48,697 nt of DNA from Massilia sp. YIM B02763 (GTDB taxonomy: Bacteria > Pseudomonadota > Gammaproteobacteria > Burkholderiales > Burkholderiaceae_D): positions 1-48,697 of the forward strand of contig NZ_JASNRD010000029.1 of assembly GCF_030412015.1 (NCBI RefSeq), written 5' to 3'. Every line of letters starts with the position of its first letter. Within the stretch, counting starts at the first letter, position 1. Below are positions 27,420 through 35,837 of this stretch, in pieces. The notes under the pieces are model-generated. The model ran no database searches and had not been told where the DNA came from. It saw nothing but the letters and a program-made list of their open reading frames with translations. Both the position numbers and the translations under genes were made by a program.

Positions 27420-29080
27420 GCCGCCGCGCGCTCCCACTGCAGGTAGCACACGGTGACGGGCATGCCGTGGGCGGCGCAATAGTCGATCCAGCGCAGCTGG
27501 TTGTCCTGCAGGCGGTCGCCCGGGCCCTTCACCTCGATCATGCAGTAGCGCCGTTCTTCGGGCCAGAACTGGATCAGGTCGGGGAAGCCCGTGCGGTTGT
27601 CGCGCACGTCGTCGAGGATGCGGCGGAACCACAGCTTCAGGTGCGCGGCCGGGATGCAGTCCAGCGCCAGCTCGATGACGTCGCGCCCCAGCCAGTCCCA
27701 GGACACGAAGGGCGACTGCAGCCCAACCTTTTCCTCGTGGGTGGCGAGGATCGCGGCGCGGTGGCTGCCGTCGTCCAGCATGGCCAGGCAGGCATCGAAC
27801 TCGGCCTGGCGGCGGCGGTGGAAGTCGGCGCTGAACAGGTCGGCGGGACCGCGGTGGAACGGGTGGAAGAAGGCGCCGGGAATCGCCGCGAACACGGCCT
27901 TCCAGCACAACAGGCCGAACAGCGTGTTCGCCAGGCTGTTCTCGACGTAGAAGACGGGCGCGTCGTCGCGCCACAGGTGCTCCAGCACGACGCCTTCGAC
28001 CCGCAACTCGTTCGACGGCGGCAGCACCAGGTCGAGGCGCTCGACCGGCGTGGCGCGCCGCGCGGGGCTCTTCGGGTGGCCCAGCTTGCGCGCCAGGCGC
28101 GGGCCGATGCGCAGCAGGTGCTGGCGCTCGGCGTCGCTTTCCGGCGCGGCCCGGGCCACCTCGAATAATGCGTAGGCGGCGTCGAACTTCTCGTGCTTTT
28201 CCAGCACGCGGATCGCCCGGCCGCGCGCGCCAGGATAGCGGCAATCGGCATACACGGCATGCGCCCGTTCCCAGTCCTTTTCCTTTTCGAACAGCTGGCC
28301 GAGCTGGAACATCAGGCGCTCGCGCCGGCTGTCGAGCCAGGGGTTGTCGAAGCCGCCGGCGGGCAGGGCGGCCACCAGGTCCGGCAGGATGTCGGCGGCC
28401 GGCTCGCCCGCGTAGTAGCGCTCCTTGCAGGCATGCAGGCGCAGGTAGTGCTCGATGTCGCTGCGCGTGCGGAAACCGCGCGACTCGGGCGAGAACGCGA
28501 CCTTCTCGTAGCGGAACAGGCCCAGGTCGGACAGCACGAACTCGGTCCAGTCCTGGCTCAGGTTGCCGAAGAAGAGCAGGCGCAGGCGGTCGCACAGCGG
28601 CTGCACGAGGAGGCGCAGCGCCAGGTCGGCACTGGCGGCGAACCAGTGCGAGAACGGCCGCGCCCCGGCATGGCGCGGCTCGAGGCGCAGCGCCTCGAGC
28701 TGGTCGGCCTTGCGCGCGTTCTTGATGGCGCCGTCCAGCGCGAAGGCGGCAACCAGCTCGGGCTTGACCAGCAGGTCGAACAGTTCGTCGATATCGACGG
28801 CCGGGTCGCATTCGATCCAGCCGGTGGGCAGCAGCGCGTTCGCGGCCTCGACGGGGCAGCCGATCTCGGCATAGTTGAGCTTGCTGGCCCGGAACAGCGT
28901 CCCCTTGCGCATCACGAGGCGCACGAACAGGGCGCGCGCCGCCCGCGGCAGGGCGGGGAATGCGGCGATGAAGGCATGCTCCTCGTCGACGAGCAGGTCG
29001 CCGTAGCGCTCGGCGATCCAGTCCAGCACGCGCTGGAAGTTGTCCAGGTAATAAAACTCGTTTTCCAGAACCCTGATCAT
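27416..29080 (-). CDS. FAN1-like VRR-NUC nuclease
   Basis: 554-aa protein, close to the length of bacterial FAN1. The C-terminal VRR-NUC domain contains TGFPDLIQF with Asp501 and MIEVKGPGDRLQDNQ with Glu516 and Lys518, the full PD-(D/E)XK set. Upstream is a helical region including the tetratricopeptide-like stretch (QLGQLFEKEKDWERAHAVYADC) and an N-terminal DNA-binding part typical of FAN1 (residues 1-130, with KGTLFRASKLNYAEIG). FAN1 enzymes cut 5' flaps and unhook interstrand crosslinks. It is the first gene of a two-gene operon with the nuclease-helicase, about 40 bases downstream of a perfect LexA-type box. The ribosome site is a weak GAGG very near the ATG. Confidence 0.93.
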   Translation of the reverse strand: MIRVLENEFYYLDNFQRVLDWIAERYGDLLVDEEHAFIAAFPALPRAARALFVRLVMRKGTLFRASKLNYAEIGCPVEAANALLPTGWIECDPAVDIDELFDLLVKPELVAAFALDGAIKNARKADQLEALRLEPRHAGARPFSHWFAASADLALRLLVQPLCDRLRLLFFGNLSQDWTEFVLSDLGLFRYEKVAFSPESRGFRTRSDIEHYLRLHACKERYYAGEPAADILPDLVAALPAGGFDNPWLDSRRERLMFQLGQLFEKEKDWERAHAVYADCRYPGARGRAIRVLEKHEKFDAAYALFEVARAAPESDAERQHLLRIGPRLARKLGHPKSPARRATPVERLDLVLPPSNELRVEGVVLEHLWRDDAPVFYVENSLANTLFGLLCWKAVFAAIPGAFFHPFHRGPADLFSADFHRRRQAEFDACLAMLDDGSHRAAILATHEEKVGLQSPFVSWDWLGRDVIELALDCIPAAHLKLWFRRILDDVRDNRTGFPDLIQFWPEERRYCMIEVKGPGDRLQDNQLRWIDYCAAHGMPVTVCYLQWERAAA

Positions 29081-29119
29081 GCCTCGCCGCCGCCTAAATC
29101 CTCGTCAAACCCGTGCCAA

Positions 29120-29135
29120 CTGTATCTTTGTACAG
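29120..29135 (-). promoter_or_regulatory. LexA (SOS) box
   Basis: CTGTATCTTTGTACAG is a perfect CTGT-N8-ACAG palindrome, with flanks A/T that extend the fit to the gammaproteobacterial-type SOS box. It ends about 40 bases upstream of the FAN1-like ATG, the right place for repression of the repair operon. Confidence 0.88.
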
Positions 29136-29255
29136 TATAGCCGTGGCAGGCCGGTGGCGCCCAGCGGTTTTGGCGCCGGGCGTGGTTTTTGGCGCGCGAC
29201 CGGCCGATCCGCTTGCCTGAACGTCAATGCGGACGGGCGGCCAGGCGCCGGGCGC

Positions 29256-30035
29256 TCACGGTCGTTCCGGCATCCGCGGGCCGCAAGGCTTGCCGGCGCA
29301 TGTCGCGTCTGGATGCTCGACGCCGGTCGCGCCGGTCGCGCCGGTCGCGTCGAGCGGTCGGCCGGCGTGCTGGATGATGGCCGTGATCAGGGCGACGTCC
29401 ATGTCGACGGCGGCCGCTGCCGGCTTGGTCGGCGCGGCGTTGCGTTTGGGCTTGGCCGGCGTGGCGATGCGGACCGGCGGCCGGACTGGGCGGTAGGTGG
29501 GGAGCGGGCGGACGATAGCGCTTTTCGGGGGCGGGTTGCGCGCCGGCGCTGCCGCCGCCGGCGGCGCGCCGTCTGCTGCGGGTATGTACGGTGCGGGGAC
29601 GTCCGCGTTCAGCGCGTCGACGATGGCGGCGCGTCCGGCAGGTAGCGGGGCATCGACGTCGATCGCGGCGGGCAGCGGCGCGCGCGAGGTCGCCGCATCC
29701 GGGGCAGCCGCTTCCGTCTCCGCGTCCGTCTCCGCGTCCGGCGGCGCGGCTGGGGCTTGCGCGATGGTCACCGCCTTGCCGTCGGCGTCCTTGCCTGCGG
29801 ACCCGTCCATGCCGTCGTGCGCCAGCCAGGCCAGTACGCCGACGAGCGCGCACGCGGCCGTGCCGGCGGCCGCATAGCCCAGCAGCGCGGGCAGGCGGGG
29901 GAAGCGCCGCGCCAGCGAGCGGCGCGATTTGCCGTCGAGCATGGCCAGGATGCTGATCTCGCCGTTGGCGCGGCGCGACGAGGACATCAGGTTGGGACGC
30001 CTGGAGCCGGGTTGATTTTCATCTGTAGGGCGCAC
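29256..30035 (-). CDS. Hypothetical single-span protein, Ala/Pro-rich
   Basis: 259-aa protein with no recognised domain. A short cytoplasmic-type N-terminus (SSSRRANGEISILAML, then arginines) is followed by one hydrophobic segment (about residues 51-75, LLGYAAAGTAACALVGVLAWLA). A long Ala/Pro/Asp-rich extra-cytoplasmic region contains proline clusters, and DATGATGATGVE encodes a small tandem run. Two cysteines near the end (DATCAGKPCG) could form a disulphide. The GTG at 30035 is chosen because AGGAG lies seven bases before it; the TTG at 30068 has none. It is divergent from the TagX-like peptidase with 56 bases between, so a link to the secretion locus is possible, but function is unknown. 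Confidence 0.62.
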   Translation of the reverse strand: MRPTDENQPGSRRPNLMSSSRRANGEISILAMLDGKSRRSLARRFPRLPALLGYAAAGTAACALVGVLAWLAHDGMDGSAGKDADGKAVTIAQAPAAPPDAETDAETEAAAPDAATSRAPLPAAIDVDAPLPAGRAAIVDALNADVPAPYIPAADGAPPAAAAPARNPPPKSAIVRPLPTYRPVRPPVRIATPAKPKRNAAPTKPAAAAVDMDVALITAIIQHAGRPLDATGATGATGVEHPDATCAGKPCGPRMPERP

Positions 30036-30050
30036 CGCGTTACTCCTAAG

Positions 30051-30069
30051 ATTGGAAATTAATTCCAAT
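30051..30069. promoter_or_regulatory. Inverted repeat between divergent genes
   Basis: ATTGGAA (30051-30057) and TTCCAAT (30063-30069) form a perfect 7-bp-arm dyad with a 5-base centre, about 23 bases before the TagX-like ATG. It is a candidate operator for both directions. Confidence 0.45.
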
Positions 30070-30091
30070 TAGAAACAATGCGGAGAAAGCG

Positions 30092-30931
30092 ATGCTGATC
30101 TTCCTCGTGTTCCTCTACTTTTGCCTGGCCTGCAGCGTGATCGGCCTGGTCGTGTTTCCCGCCGGGCGGGCGTCGCTGCTGCAATTCCTCGGCGCGCTGC
30201 AGCGCAGGCTGCTGTGGCGCGCGGGCGGCTGGAGCCGGGCTGGCGGCAGCACGGTGCGGGCGGGCTGGTCCGGCGCCGGTATCGCCTGGCGCGACCTGCG
30301 TGCGTTGTTGCGGCGCAACCGGGTGTCGTGCGCGATCGGCCTGCCCGTCATCCTGGTGCCGTCGCTGCTGGCCCTGTTGATGCGCAATCCCGACATGCTG
30401 CCGGGATACGAGCCGGTCGAGACCGTCGTCGACCCGCAGGTGGCTGCCCTGCTCAAGGGCGAGCAGCTGGTGGCTCCGGCCGCGTTGCCGCCGCTGGCCT
30501 TCAACACGCGCGAAGTGGAACTGGTGCGGCCGATGCTCGTCGACGCCAGCCGCAACTGGGGGTTGCTGCACCCTGACTTCAACCAGCGCCTGCTGCTGGC
30601 CTTCAAGATCATGAAGGAAAGGCACGGCTACGAGATGGCCCTGCTGGAGGGCTATCGCAGTCCGGCGCGCCAGGACATGCTGGCGCGCATGGGCACGCAG
30701 GTCACGAACGCGCGCGCCTTCCAGAGCTGGCACCAGTATGGCCTGGCCGCCGACTGCGCGTTCTGGCGCGACGGCAAGCTGGTGATCTCGGAAAAGGATC
30801 CGTGGGCGATGCGCGGCTACCAGCTCTACGGCGAGGTGGCGGAATCGCTGGGCCTGACCTGGGGCGGGCGCTGGGCCATGATGGATTTCGGCCACACCGA
30901 ACTACGCCTGCGCGGCGTGATGCGCAAGTGA
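30092..30931 (+). CDS. TagX-like M15 peptidoglycan peptidase of the T6SS locus
   Basis: 279-aa membrane-anchored metallopeptidase. Two hydrophobic segments (about 1-24 and 80-97) precede the M15/VanY-type domain, which has GYRSPARQ, then SWHQYGLAADCAF with zinc ligands His214 and Asp221, and DFGHTEL with His268. Family members cleave peptidoglycan peptides. In Acinetobacter the VanY-like enzyme TagX of this kind lets the T6SS membrane complex pass the cell wall. Here it lies 128 bases before tssM in the same direction, so a similar role is a strong inference. The start has GGAGA nine bases upstream. An 11-base unit is repeated across the stop codon. Confidence 0.82.
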   Translation: MLIFLVFLYFCLACSVIGLVVFPAGRASLLQFLGALQRRLLWRAGGWSRAGGSTVRAGWSGAGIAWRDLRALLRRNRVSCAIGLPVILVPSLLALLMRNPDMLPGYEPVETVVDPQVAALLKGEQLVAPAALPPLAFNTREVELVRPMLVDASRNWGLLHPDFNQRLLLAFKIMKERHGYEMALLEGYRSPARQDMLARMGTQVTNARAFQSWHQYGLAADCAFWRDGKLVISEKDPWAMRGYQLYGEVAESLGLTWGGRWAMMDFGHTELRLRGVMRK

Positions 30932-30950
30932 TGGGCAAGTGATGGGCAAG
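30918..30950. repeat. Three 11-bp tandem units across the tagX-like stop codon
   Basis: Units TGATGCGCAAG, TGATGGGCAAG and TGATGGGCAAG start at 30918, 30929 and 30940. The stop codon is the TGA of the second unit. Because 11 is not a multiple of 3, gaining or losing units would change only the untranslated part unless the first unit is hit. Confidence 0.75.
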
Positions 30951-31059
30951 TGAGTCCGGCGGCGCGACAACGCTCCAGGCCGCTTGTCTCATCTCAAAAT
31001 TTCGGACAGGAAATAGTGCCAGACTTGCCGATGGTATTCATTACTTCCGAGCGAACGAT

Positions 31060-34000
31060 ATGGCCCGACTCTGGCAGTTTCTCAGCGACAGACGTGTATT
31101 GGCCGTGATCGGCATCGGCGTGGCGGCGGCACTGGCCGTCCTCATCCTGCCCGAACTCGAATCGCCCGAAGAGGCGGTGCTGTGGGCGCTGCTGCTGGGT
31201 CTCGTGCTGCTGGCCGCGTGGGGCGTATGGCGCCTCGTGCTGGCGTGGCGGCGCAAGCGCGAAGCGGCGAGCCTGGGCGATGCCCTGGTCGCCAGCATGG
31301 GCAAGGAAGGCGATGGCGACGCCAAGGGGCAGGGCAAGAGCGACGCCGCCATACTGCGCAAAGGCATGCTGGAAGCGATCCACACGATCAAGACCTCCAA
31401 GCTGGGCTTGACGCGCGGCGCCGCGGCCTTGTACGAGCTGCCCTGGTACATGATCATCGGGAATCCGGCGGCAGGCAAAAGCAGCGCCATCAAGCATTCC
31501 GGATTGACCTTCCCGATCCCCGGCAGCAAGGCCGTGCAGGGCGTGGGCGGCACCCGCAACTGCGACTGGTTCTTCACCACCGACGGCATCCTGCTCGACA
31601 CGGCCGGCCGCTATTCCGTGTTCGAGGCCGACCGCAGCGAGTGGTTCGGCTTCCTCGACCTGCTGCGGCGGCACCGTCCGCGCGCGCCGATCAACGGCAT
31701 CCTGATCGCCGTGAGCGTCGCCGAACTGGCCGGCGGCAATCCGGACGCCGCGATCGAACTGGCCAAGAGCCTGCGCACCCGCGTCCAGGAACTCACGGAG
31801 CGCCTGGGCGTGCATGCGCCCGTCTACGTGATCTTCACCAAGGCCGACCTGATCGCGGGCTTTGCCGACTTCTTCCATGACAGCGAACGCAGCGAGCGTG
31901 AACGGGTGTGGGGCGCGACGCTGCGTTACAACCGGCGCAGCACGCCGGTCGACGTCCTCGGCTTCTTCGACCGCCACTTCGACGAGCTGCACGACGGCCT
32001 GAAGGAACTGAGCCTGGCCAGCATGGCCGGCAACCGCAGCGCCACGCCGCGTCCCGGCGTGTTCACCTTCCCGCTCGAATTCGCGGCCCTGAAGCCGCAG
32101 CTGCGCGGATTCCTGGCCACGCTGTTCGAGGAAAACACCTGGCAGTTCAAGCCCGTGTTCCGCGGCTTCTATTTCACCAGCGCGCTGCAGGAAGGGGCCG
32201 TCGAGAACCTGTCCTCGCGCCGCGTGGCCGGCCGCTTCGACCTGGCGCTGCGCCCGTCCACACCGGCGGCCGACGACAAGCCCGCGCCGTCGGAGGAGCA
32301 CAGCGGCTACTTCCTGCTGCAGCTGTTCCGCAAGGTGATCTTCGCCGACCGCGACCTCGTCAGGCGCTACACCAGCCCGGGCGCCGCGCGCCTGCGCATC
32401 GGCGTGTTCCTCGCCGCCACCGTGCTGCTGGGCGCCGCGCTGGGCGGCTGGAGCTGGTCCTATATGGGCAACCGCCAGCTGGTCGCGAACGTGCAGTCGG
32501 ACCTCGACAAGGTCGTCAAGCTGCAGGCGCGCCGCGCCGACCTGCAGTCGCGCCTGGAAGCGCTGGACATCCTGCAGGACCGCATCGAGCAGCTCGAGCG
32601 CTACCGCAGCGAGCGGCCGCTGGCGCTGTCCTTCGGCCTGTACCAGGGCGAGGCGCTCGAACGCAAGCTGCGCGACGAGTACTTCGCCGGCGTGCGCGAG
32701 GTGATGGTGCTGCCGGTCGCCGGGGCCTTGGAGGCCCTGCTGGCCGAGATGAACGCGAATGCCGCCCAGCTCGACCCGAACGCGCGGGCCACGCCCGCGG
32801 CGAGGCCGGGCCAGGACTACCAGAGCGTTTCGGCCACCAATGTCGGCGACGCCTACAACGCCCTCAAGACCTACCTGATGCTGGCCGATAAGAGCCATGC
32901 CGAGCCGGGCCACCTGAACGACCAGCTCACCCGTTACTGGCGCGGCTGGCTCGATGCGAACCGCGGCGCCATGCCGAAGGAGCAGATGATCCGCAGCGCC
33001 GAGCGTTTGCTGACCTTCGTGCTCGCGCACGTCGAGGACCAGGCCTGGCCGCAGATCACGCCGAAACTGAGCCTGCTCGACAGCGCCCGCGAGAACCTGC
33101 GCCGCGTGGTGCGCGGCACGCCGGCGCGCGAGCGCGTGTACGCCGACATCCGCACCCGCGCCGCGACCCGCTTCCCGGCCGTGACGGTGGCGCGCATCGT
33201 CGGCGAGCAGGACCAGGCGCTGGTCGTGGGCAGCTACGCCGTCAGCGGCGCCTTCACCCGCGACGCGTGGGACAAGTACGTGCAGGGCGCGATCCGCGAC
33301 GCGTCCAGCCGCGAGCTGCAGAGCAGCGACTGGGTCCTCAAGAGCGTGGCCAAGGACGACCTGACGCTGGAAGGCAGCCCCGAACAGATCCAGAAGGCGC
33401 TGGTCGACCTGTACAAGGCCGATTACGCGCGCGAATGGACCAAGTTCGTGCAGGGCGTGACGATCGCCGACCTGAACGGCTTCGACGCCAGCGTGCAGGC
33501 GATGAACCGCCTGGGCGACCCGCAGGCGTCGCCGCTGGCCAAGGTGCTCAAGGCCGTGCACGAGCAGACCATGTGGGACGATCCGGCCCAGGCCAGGGTC
33601 GACACGACGAAGCTCAAGCGCGGCCTGGCCGGCTGGTTCCGCGAGGTCGTGCTGCGCCAGGCCCCGTCCGGCGCGCGCCAGGTGGCCGACGCGATGGGGC
33701 CGCTGCCGGTGGGCGGCGTGCAGGCGGCGGGACCGGTGGGGCGCGAGTTCGCCGGCGTCGCGCGCCTGGTCGGGGCCAGGGAGCGCGACGCCTCCTTGAT
33801 GACGGGCTACCTCGACGCGCTCTCGAAGCTGCGCAGCCGCCTGAACACGCTCAAGAACCAGGGCGACCCCGGCCCCGGCGCCAAGCAGCTGATGCAGCAG
33901 ACGCTGGAGGGCAGCGGCTCGGAGCTGGCGGACGCGCTGAAATACGTCGACGAGCAGATGTTGACCGGAATGACGGACGCCCAGAAGCAGATGCTGCGCC

Positions 34001-34869
34001 CGCTGCTCGTGCGCCCGCTCGTGCAGACCTTCGCGATGATCGTGCTGCCGTCGGAGTCGGAGATCAACAAGACCTGGCAGGCGCAAGTGCTGGAACCGTT
34101 CCGCACGACGCTCGCGGCCAAGTACCCGTTCGCGCCGGGCGCCCAGATCCAGGCGACGCCGGCCGAGATCGGCCAGGTGTTCGGGCCGGAAGGGGCGGTG
34201 GCGAAATTCGTCGGCGCCACGATGGGCCCGCTGGTGGTGCGGCGCGGCGACGTGCTGTCCAGCCGCACCTGGGCCGATATCGGCATCACGCTGGCGCCCC
34301 AGGCGGTGAGCGGTTTCCCCGGCTGGATCGCGCCGCTGTCGGCCAACGGCGTGGCCGTCAACAACGGCGCCCAGGCCGGGCCGCAGACGGTGTTCCAGCT
34401 GCTGCCGCTGGCCGCGCCCGGGGTGACCGAGTACACGATCGAGATCGACGGCCAGCAGCTGCGCTACCGGAACACGCCGCCGGCCTGGGTGAACATGGTG
34501 CACCCGGGGCCGCAGGGCGCCAGCGGCGCGAAGATCAGCGCCGTCACCTTCGACGGCCGCACCGTCGAACTGTTCAACGTGCCGGGCCAGTTCGGCCTGC
34601 AGAAGATGATCGAGGCGGCCGCCAACAAGCGCGTCGACGCGGGCACCCACGAACTGCGCTGGAGCGCCGGCAACGTCGCGGTGGCCGTCAACCTGAAGCG
34701 CGTCGCCAGCCAGGAGGCGCCCAGCGACGCCCAGGCCAGCCGCGGCTTCAACGGCCTGCGCCTGCCGGATGCCATCGTCGGGCGCCAGGCCGCCGGCGCC
34801 GGCGGGGCGCCCGCCATGGCGTCCGCGACGGCGCCGGCGGCACCGGCCGTGCCGGGAGCGCTGCAATGA
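31060..34869 (+). CDS. tssM: T6SS membrane-complex protein TssM (IcmF/VasK family)
   Basis: 1269-aa inner-membrane protein with the classic TssM layout. Two N-terminal membrane segments (about 14-30 and 41-60) are followed by a cytoplasmic domain with Walker A GNPAAGKSS (134-142), so this TssM retains a nucleotide-binding motif, and DTAGRYSVF. A third membrane segment lies near residues 445-465, then a large periplasmic domain ends with the ImcF/DUF1215-type C-terminus. It spans the envelope with TssL and TssJ to form the channel that docks the sheath. No clear ribosome site precedes the ATG. Its stop overlaps tagF (ATGA). Confidence 0.97.
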   Translation: MARLWQFLSDRRVLAVIGIGVAAALAVLILPELESPEEAVLWALLLGLVLLAAWGVWRLVLAWRRKREAASLGDALVASMGKEGDGDAKGQGKSDAAILRKGMLEAIHTIKTSKLGLTRGAAALYELPWYMIIGNPAAGKSSAIKHSGLTFPIPGSKAVQGVGGTRNCDWFFTTDGILLDTAGRYSVFEADRSEWFGFLDLLRRHRPRAPINGILIAVSVAELAGGNPDAAIELAKSLRTRVQELTERLGVHAPVYVIFTKADLIAGFADFFHDSERSERERVWGATLRYNRRSTPVDVLGFFDRHFDELHDGLKELSLASMAGNRSATPRPGVFTFPLEFAALKPQLRGFLATLFEENTWQFKPVFRGFYFTSALQEGAVENLSSRRVAGRFDLALRPSTPAADDKPAPSEEHSGYFLLQLFRKVIFADRDLVRRYTSPGAARLRIGVFLAATVLLGAALGGWSWSYMGNRQLVANVQSDLDKVVKLQARRADLQSRLEALDILQDRIEQLERYRSERPLALSFGLYQGEALERKLRDEYFAGVREVMVLPVAGALEALLAEMNANAAQLDPNARATPAARPGQDYQSVSATNVGDAYNALKTYLMLADKSHAEPGHLNDQLTRYWRGWLDANRGAMPKEQMIRSAERLLTFVLAHVEDQAWPQITPKLSLLDSARENLRRVVRGTPARERVYADIRTRAATRFPAVTVARIVGEQDQALVVGSYAVSGAFTRDAWDKYVQGAIRDASSRELQSSDWVLKSVAKDDLTLEGSPEQIQKALVDLYKADYAREWTKFVQGVTIADLNGFDASVQAMNRLGDPQASPLAKVLKAVHEQTMWDDPAQARVDTTKLKRGLAGWFREVVLRQAPSGARQVADAMGPLPVGGVQAAGPVGREFAGVARLVGARERDASLMTGYLDALSKLRSRLNTLKNQGDPGPGAKQLMQQTLEGSGSELADALKYVDEQMLTGMTDAQKQMLRPLLVRPLVQTFAMIVLPSESEINKTWQAQVLEPFRTTLAAKYPFAPGAQIQATPAEIGQVFGPEGAVAKFVGATMGPLVVRRGDVLSSRTWADIGITLAPQAVSGFPGWIAPLSANGVAVNNGAQAGPQTVFQLLPLAAPGVTEYTIEIDGQQLRYRNTPPAWVNMVHPGPQGASGAKISAVTFDGRTVELFNVPGQFGLQKMIEAAANKRVDAGTHELRWSAGNVAVAVNLKRVASQEAPSDAQASRGFNGLRLPDAIVGRQAAGAGGAPAMASATAPAAPAVPGALQ

Positions 34870-35837
34870 GCCGCGCGCAGCTGTGCAGCGCGGGCCGCAT
34901 CGGCTACTTCGGCAAGCTGCCCGCGCACAGCGACTTCGTCAAGCAGGCCGACGACCGCGCCGTGCTGGGCATGCTGGACGACTGGCTGGCCCAGGTCATG
35001 TCGCGCCTGCCGCTGGATGCGCGCTGGAAGCTGAACTACGATGCGATGGCCCCCGTCAGCTTCGCCTTCGTCGGCCCGGACCGCCGCCATGCCGTGGCCG
35101 GCCACCTGGTCGCCAGCCACGACCAGTCGGGCCGCCGCTTCCCTTTCCTGATGATGCGCACCGTCGACCTGCCCGATCCGGCCGGCTTCGCGGCGCGCTG
35201 CCCGCTGGCCTTCGCCCCGCTGTGGCGCTACCTCGAGGCGGTGGCGCCGCGCGTGCTCTCCGGCAGCGATCCGGCACCGGAGCTGCAGGCGCTCGCCGAT
35301 GCCCAGGTCGAGCTGGACGACTACGATGCGCCCCTGGCCGAGTTCCTGGCCGTGTCCACCGTCGGGACGCTGTCTTCCCAGCTGGCGCTGGCGGCTGACC
35401 GCATGATCCTGGGCCTGGGCCTGCTGCTGCAGCCCGTCATGCACAGCCGCCCGGCGGCGCTGCAGAAAAGCCTGGTGCTGCCGTTGCCGGCGCAAAGCGC
35501 GGCGCGCCATGCGGTGGCCGCGTTCTGGCTCGAGCTGGTGACGCCCTTCATCCGCCGCAGCGGCTTCGACCTGGCGCTGTTCCTGACCGTCGTGCGCGAG
35601 CGGCCGGCGCTGGTGGTCGGCTTCGGCGGGGAGGCGGCCGGCACGCTGCATGCGCTGGTCGACCCGCTCGTCGCGCTCGAGCACCAGGTGCACCTGGACG
35701 ACAATGCCTGGATCGACGAGCAGCTGGGCCTCGACATCGACGTGCGCGCCCTGGCCAGCTACCTGGAGCAGCCGATGCTGCCGCTGCGCACGGCGCGCGA
35801 ACTGTTCCTGAAAACCTTCACCGGAGCCGCCGCGTGA
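34866..35837 (+). CDS. tagF: T6SS regulator TagF (ImpM family)
   Basis: 323-aa protein. The N-terminal DUF2094/TagF domain begins IGYFGKLPAHSDFVKQ and has the WKLNYDAMAPVSFAF and GHLVASHDQSGRRFPF segments. The C-terminal half is more divergent (LELVTPFIRRSGFDLALFL). TagF represses secretion after translation. In Pseudomonas it works with or beside the PpkA/PppA threonine phosphorylation pair, and neither partner is encoded in this window. It overlaps tssM at its start and the OmpA-like gene at its end (GTGA), so the three are probably one operon. Confidence 0.92.
   Translation: MSRAQLCSAGRIGYFGKLPAHSDFVKQADDRAVLGMLDDWLAQVMSRLPLDARWKLNYDAMAPVSFAFVGPDRRHAVAGHLVASHDQSGRRFPFLMMRTVDLPDPAGFAARCPLAFAPLWRYLEAVAPRVLSGSDPAPELQALADAQVELDDYDAPLAEFLAVSTVGTLSSQLALAADRMILGLGLLLQPVMHSRPAALQKSLVLPLPAQSAARHAVAAFWLELVTPFIRRSGFDLALFLTVVRERPALVVGFGGEAAGTLHALVDPLVALEHQVHLDDNAWIDEQLGLDIDVRALASYLEQPMLPLRTARELFLKTFTGAAA

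Noticed and set aside
30033..30068. TTG start for the Ala/Pro-rich protein at 30068
   Set aside because: No ribosome site precedes it. The AGGAG lies downstream of the TTG, seven bases before a GTG at 30035.
30950..31060. Sigma-54 promoter before tssM
   Set aside because: GTGCCAGACTTGC recalls a -24/-12 element, but the GG and GC pairs do not have the required spacing.
30994..34866. Antisense frame of 1290 codons opposite tssM
   Set aside because: It is the mirror of a clear TssM gene in a high-GC genome. Its composition (Arg, Gln, His, Ala-rich, no family features) is what a shadow frame gives.
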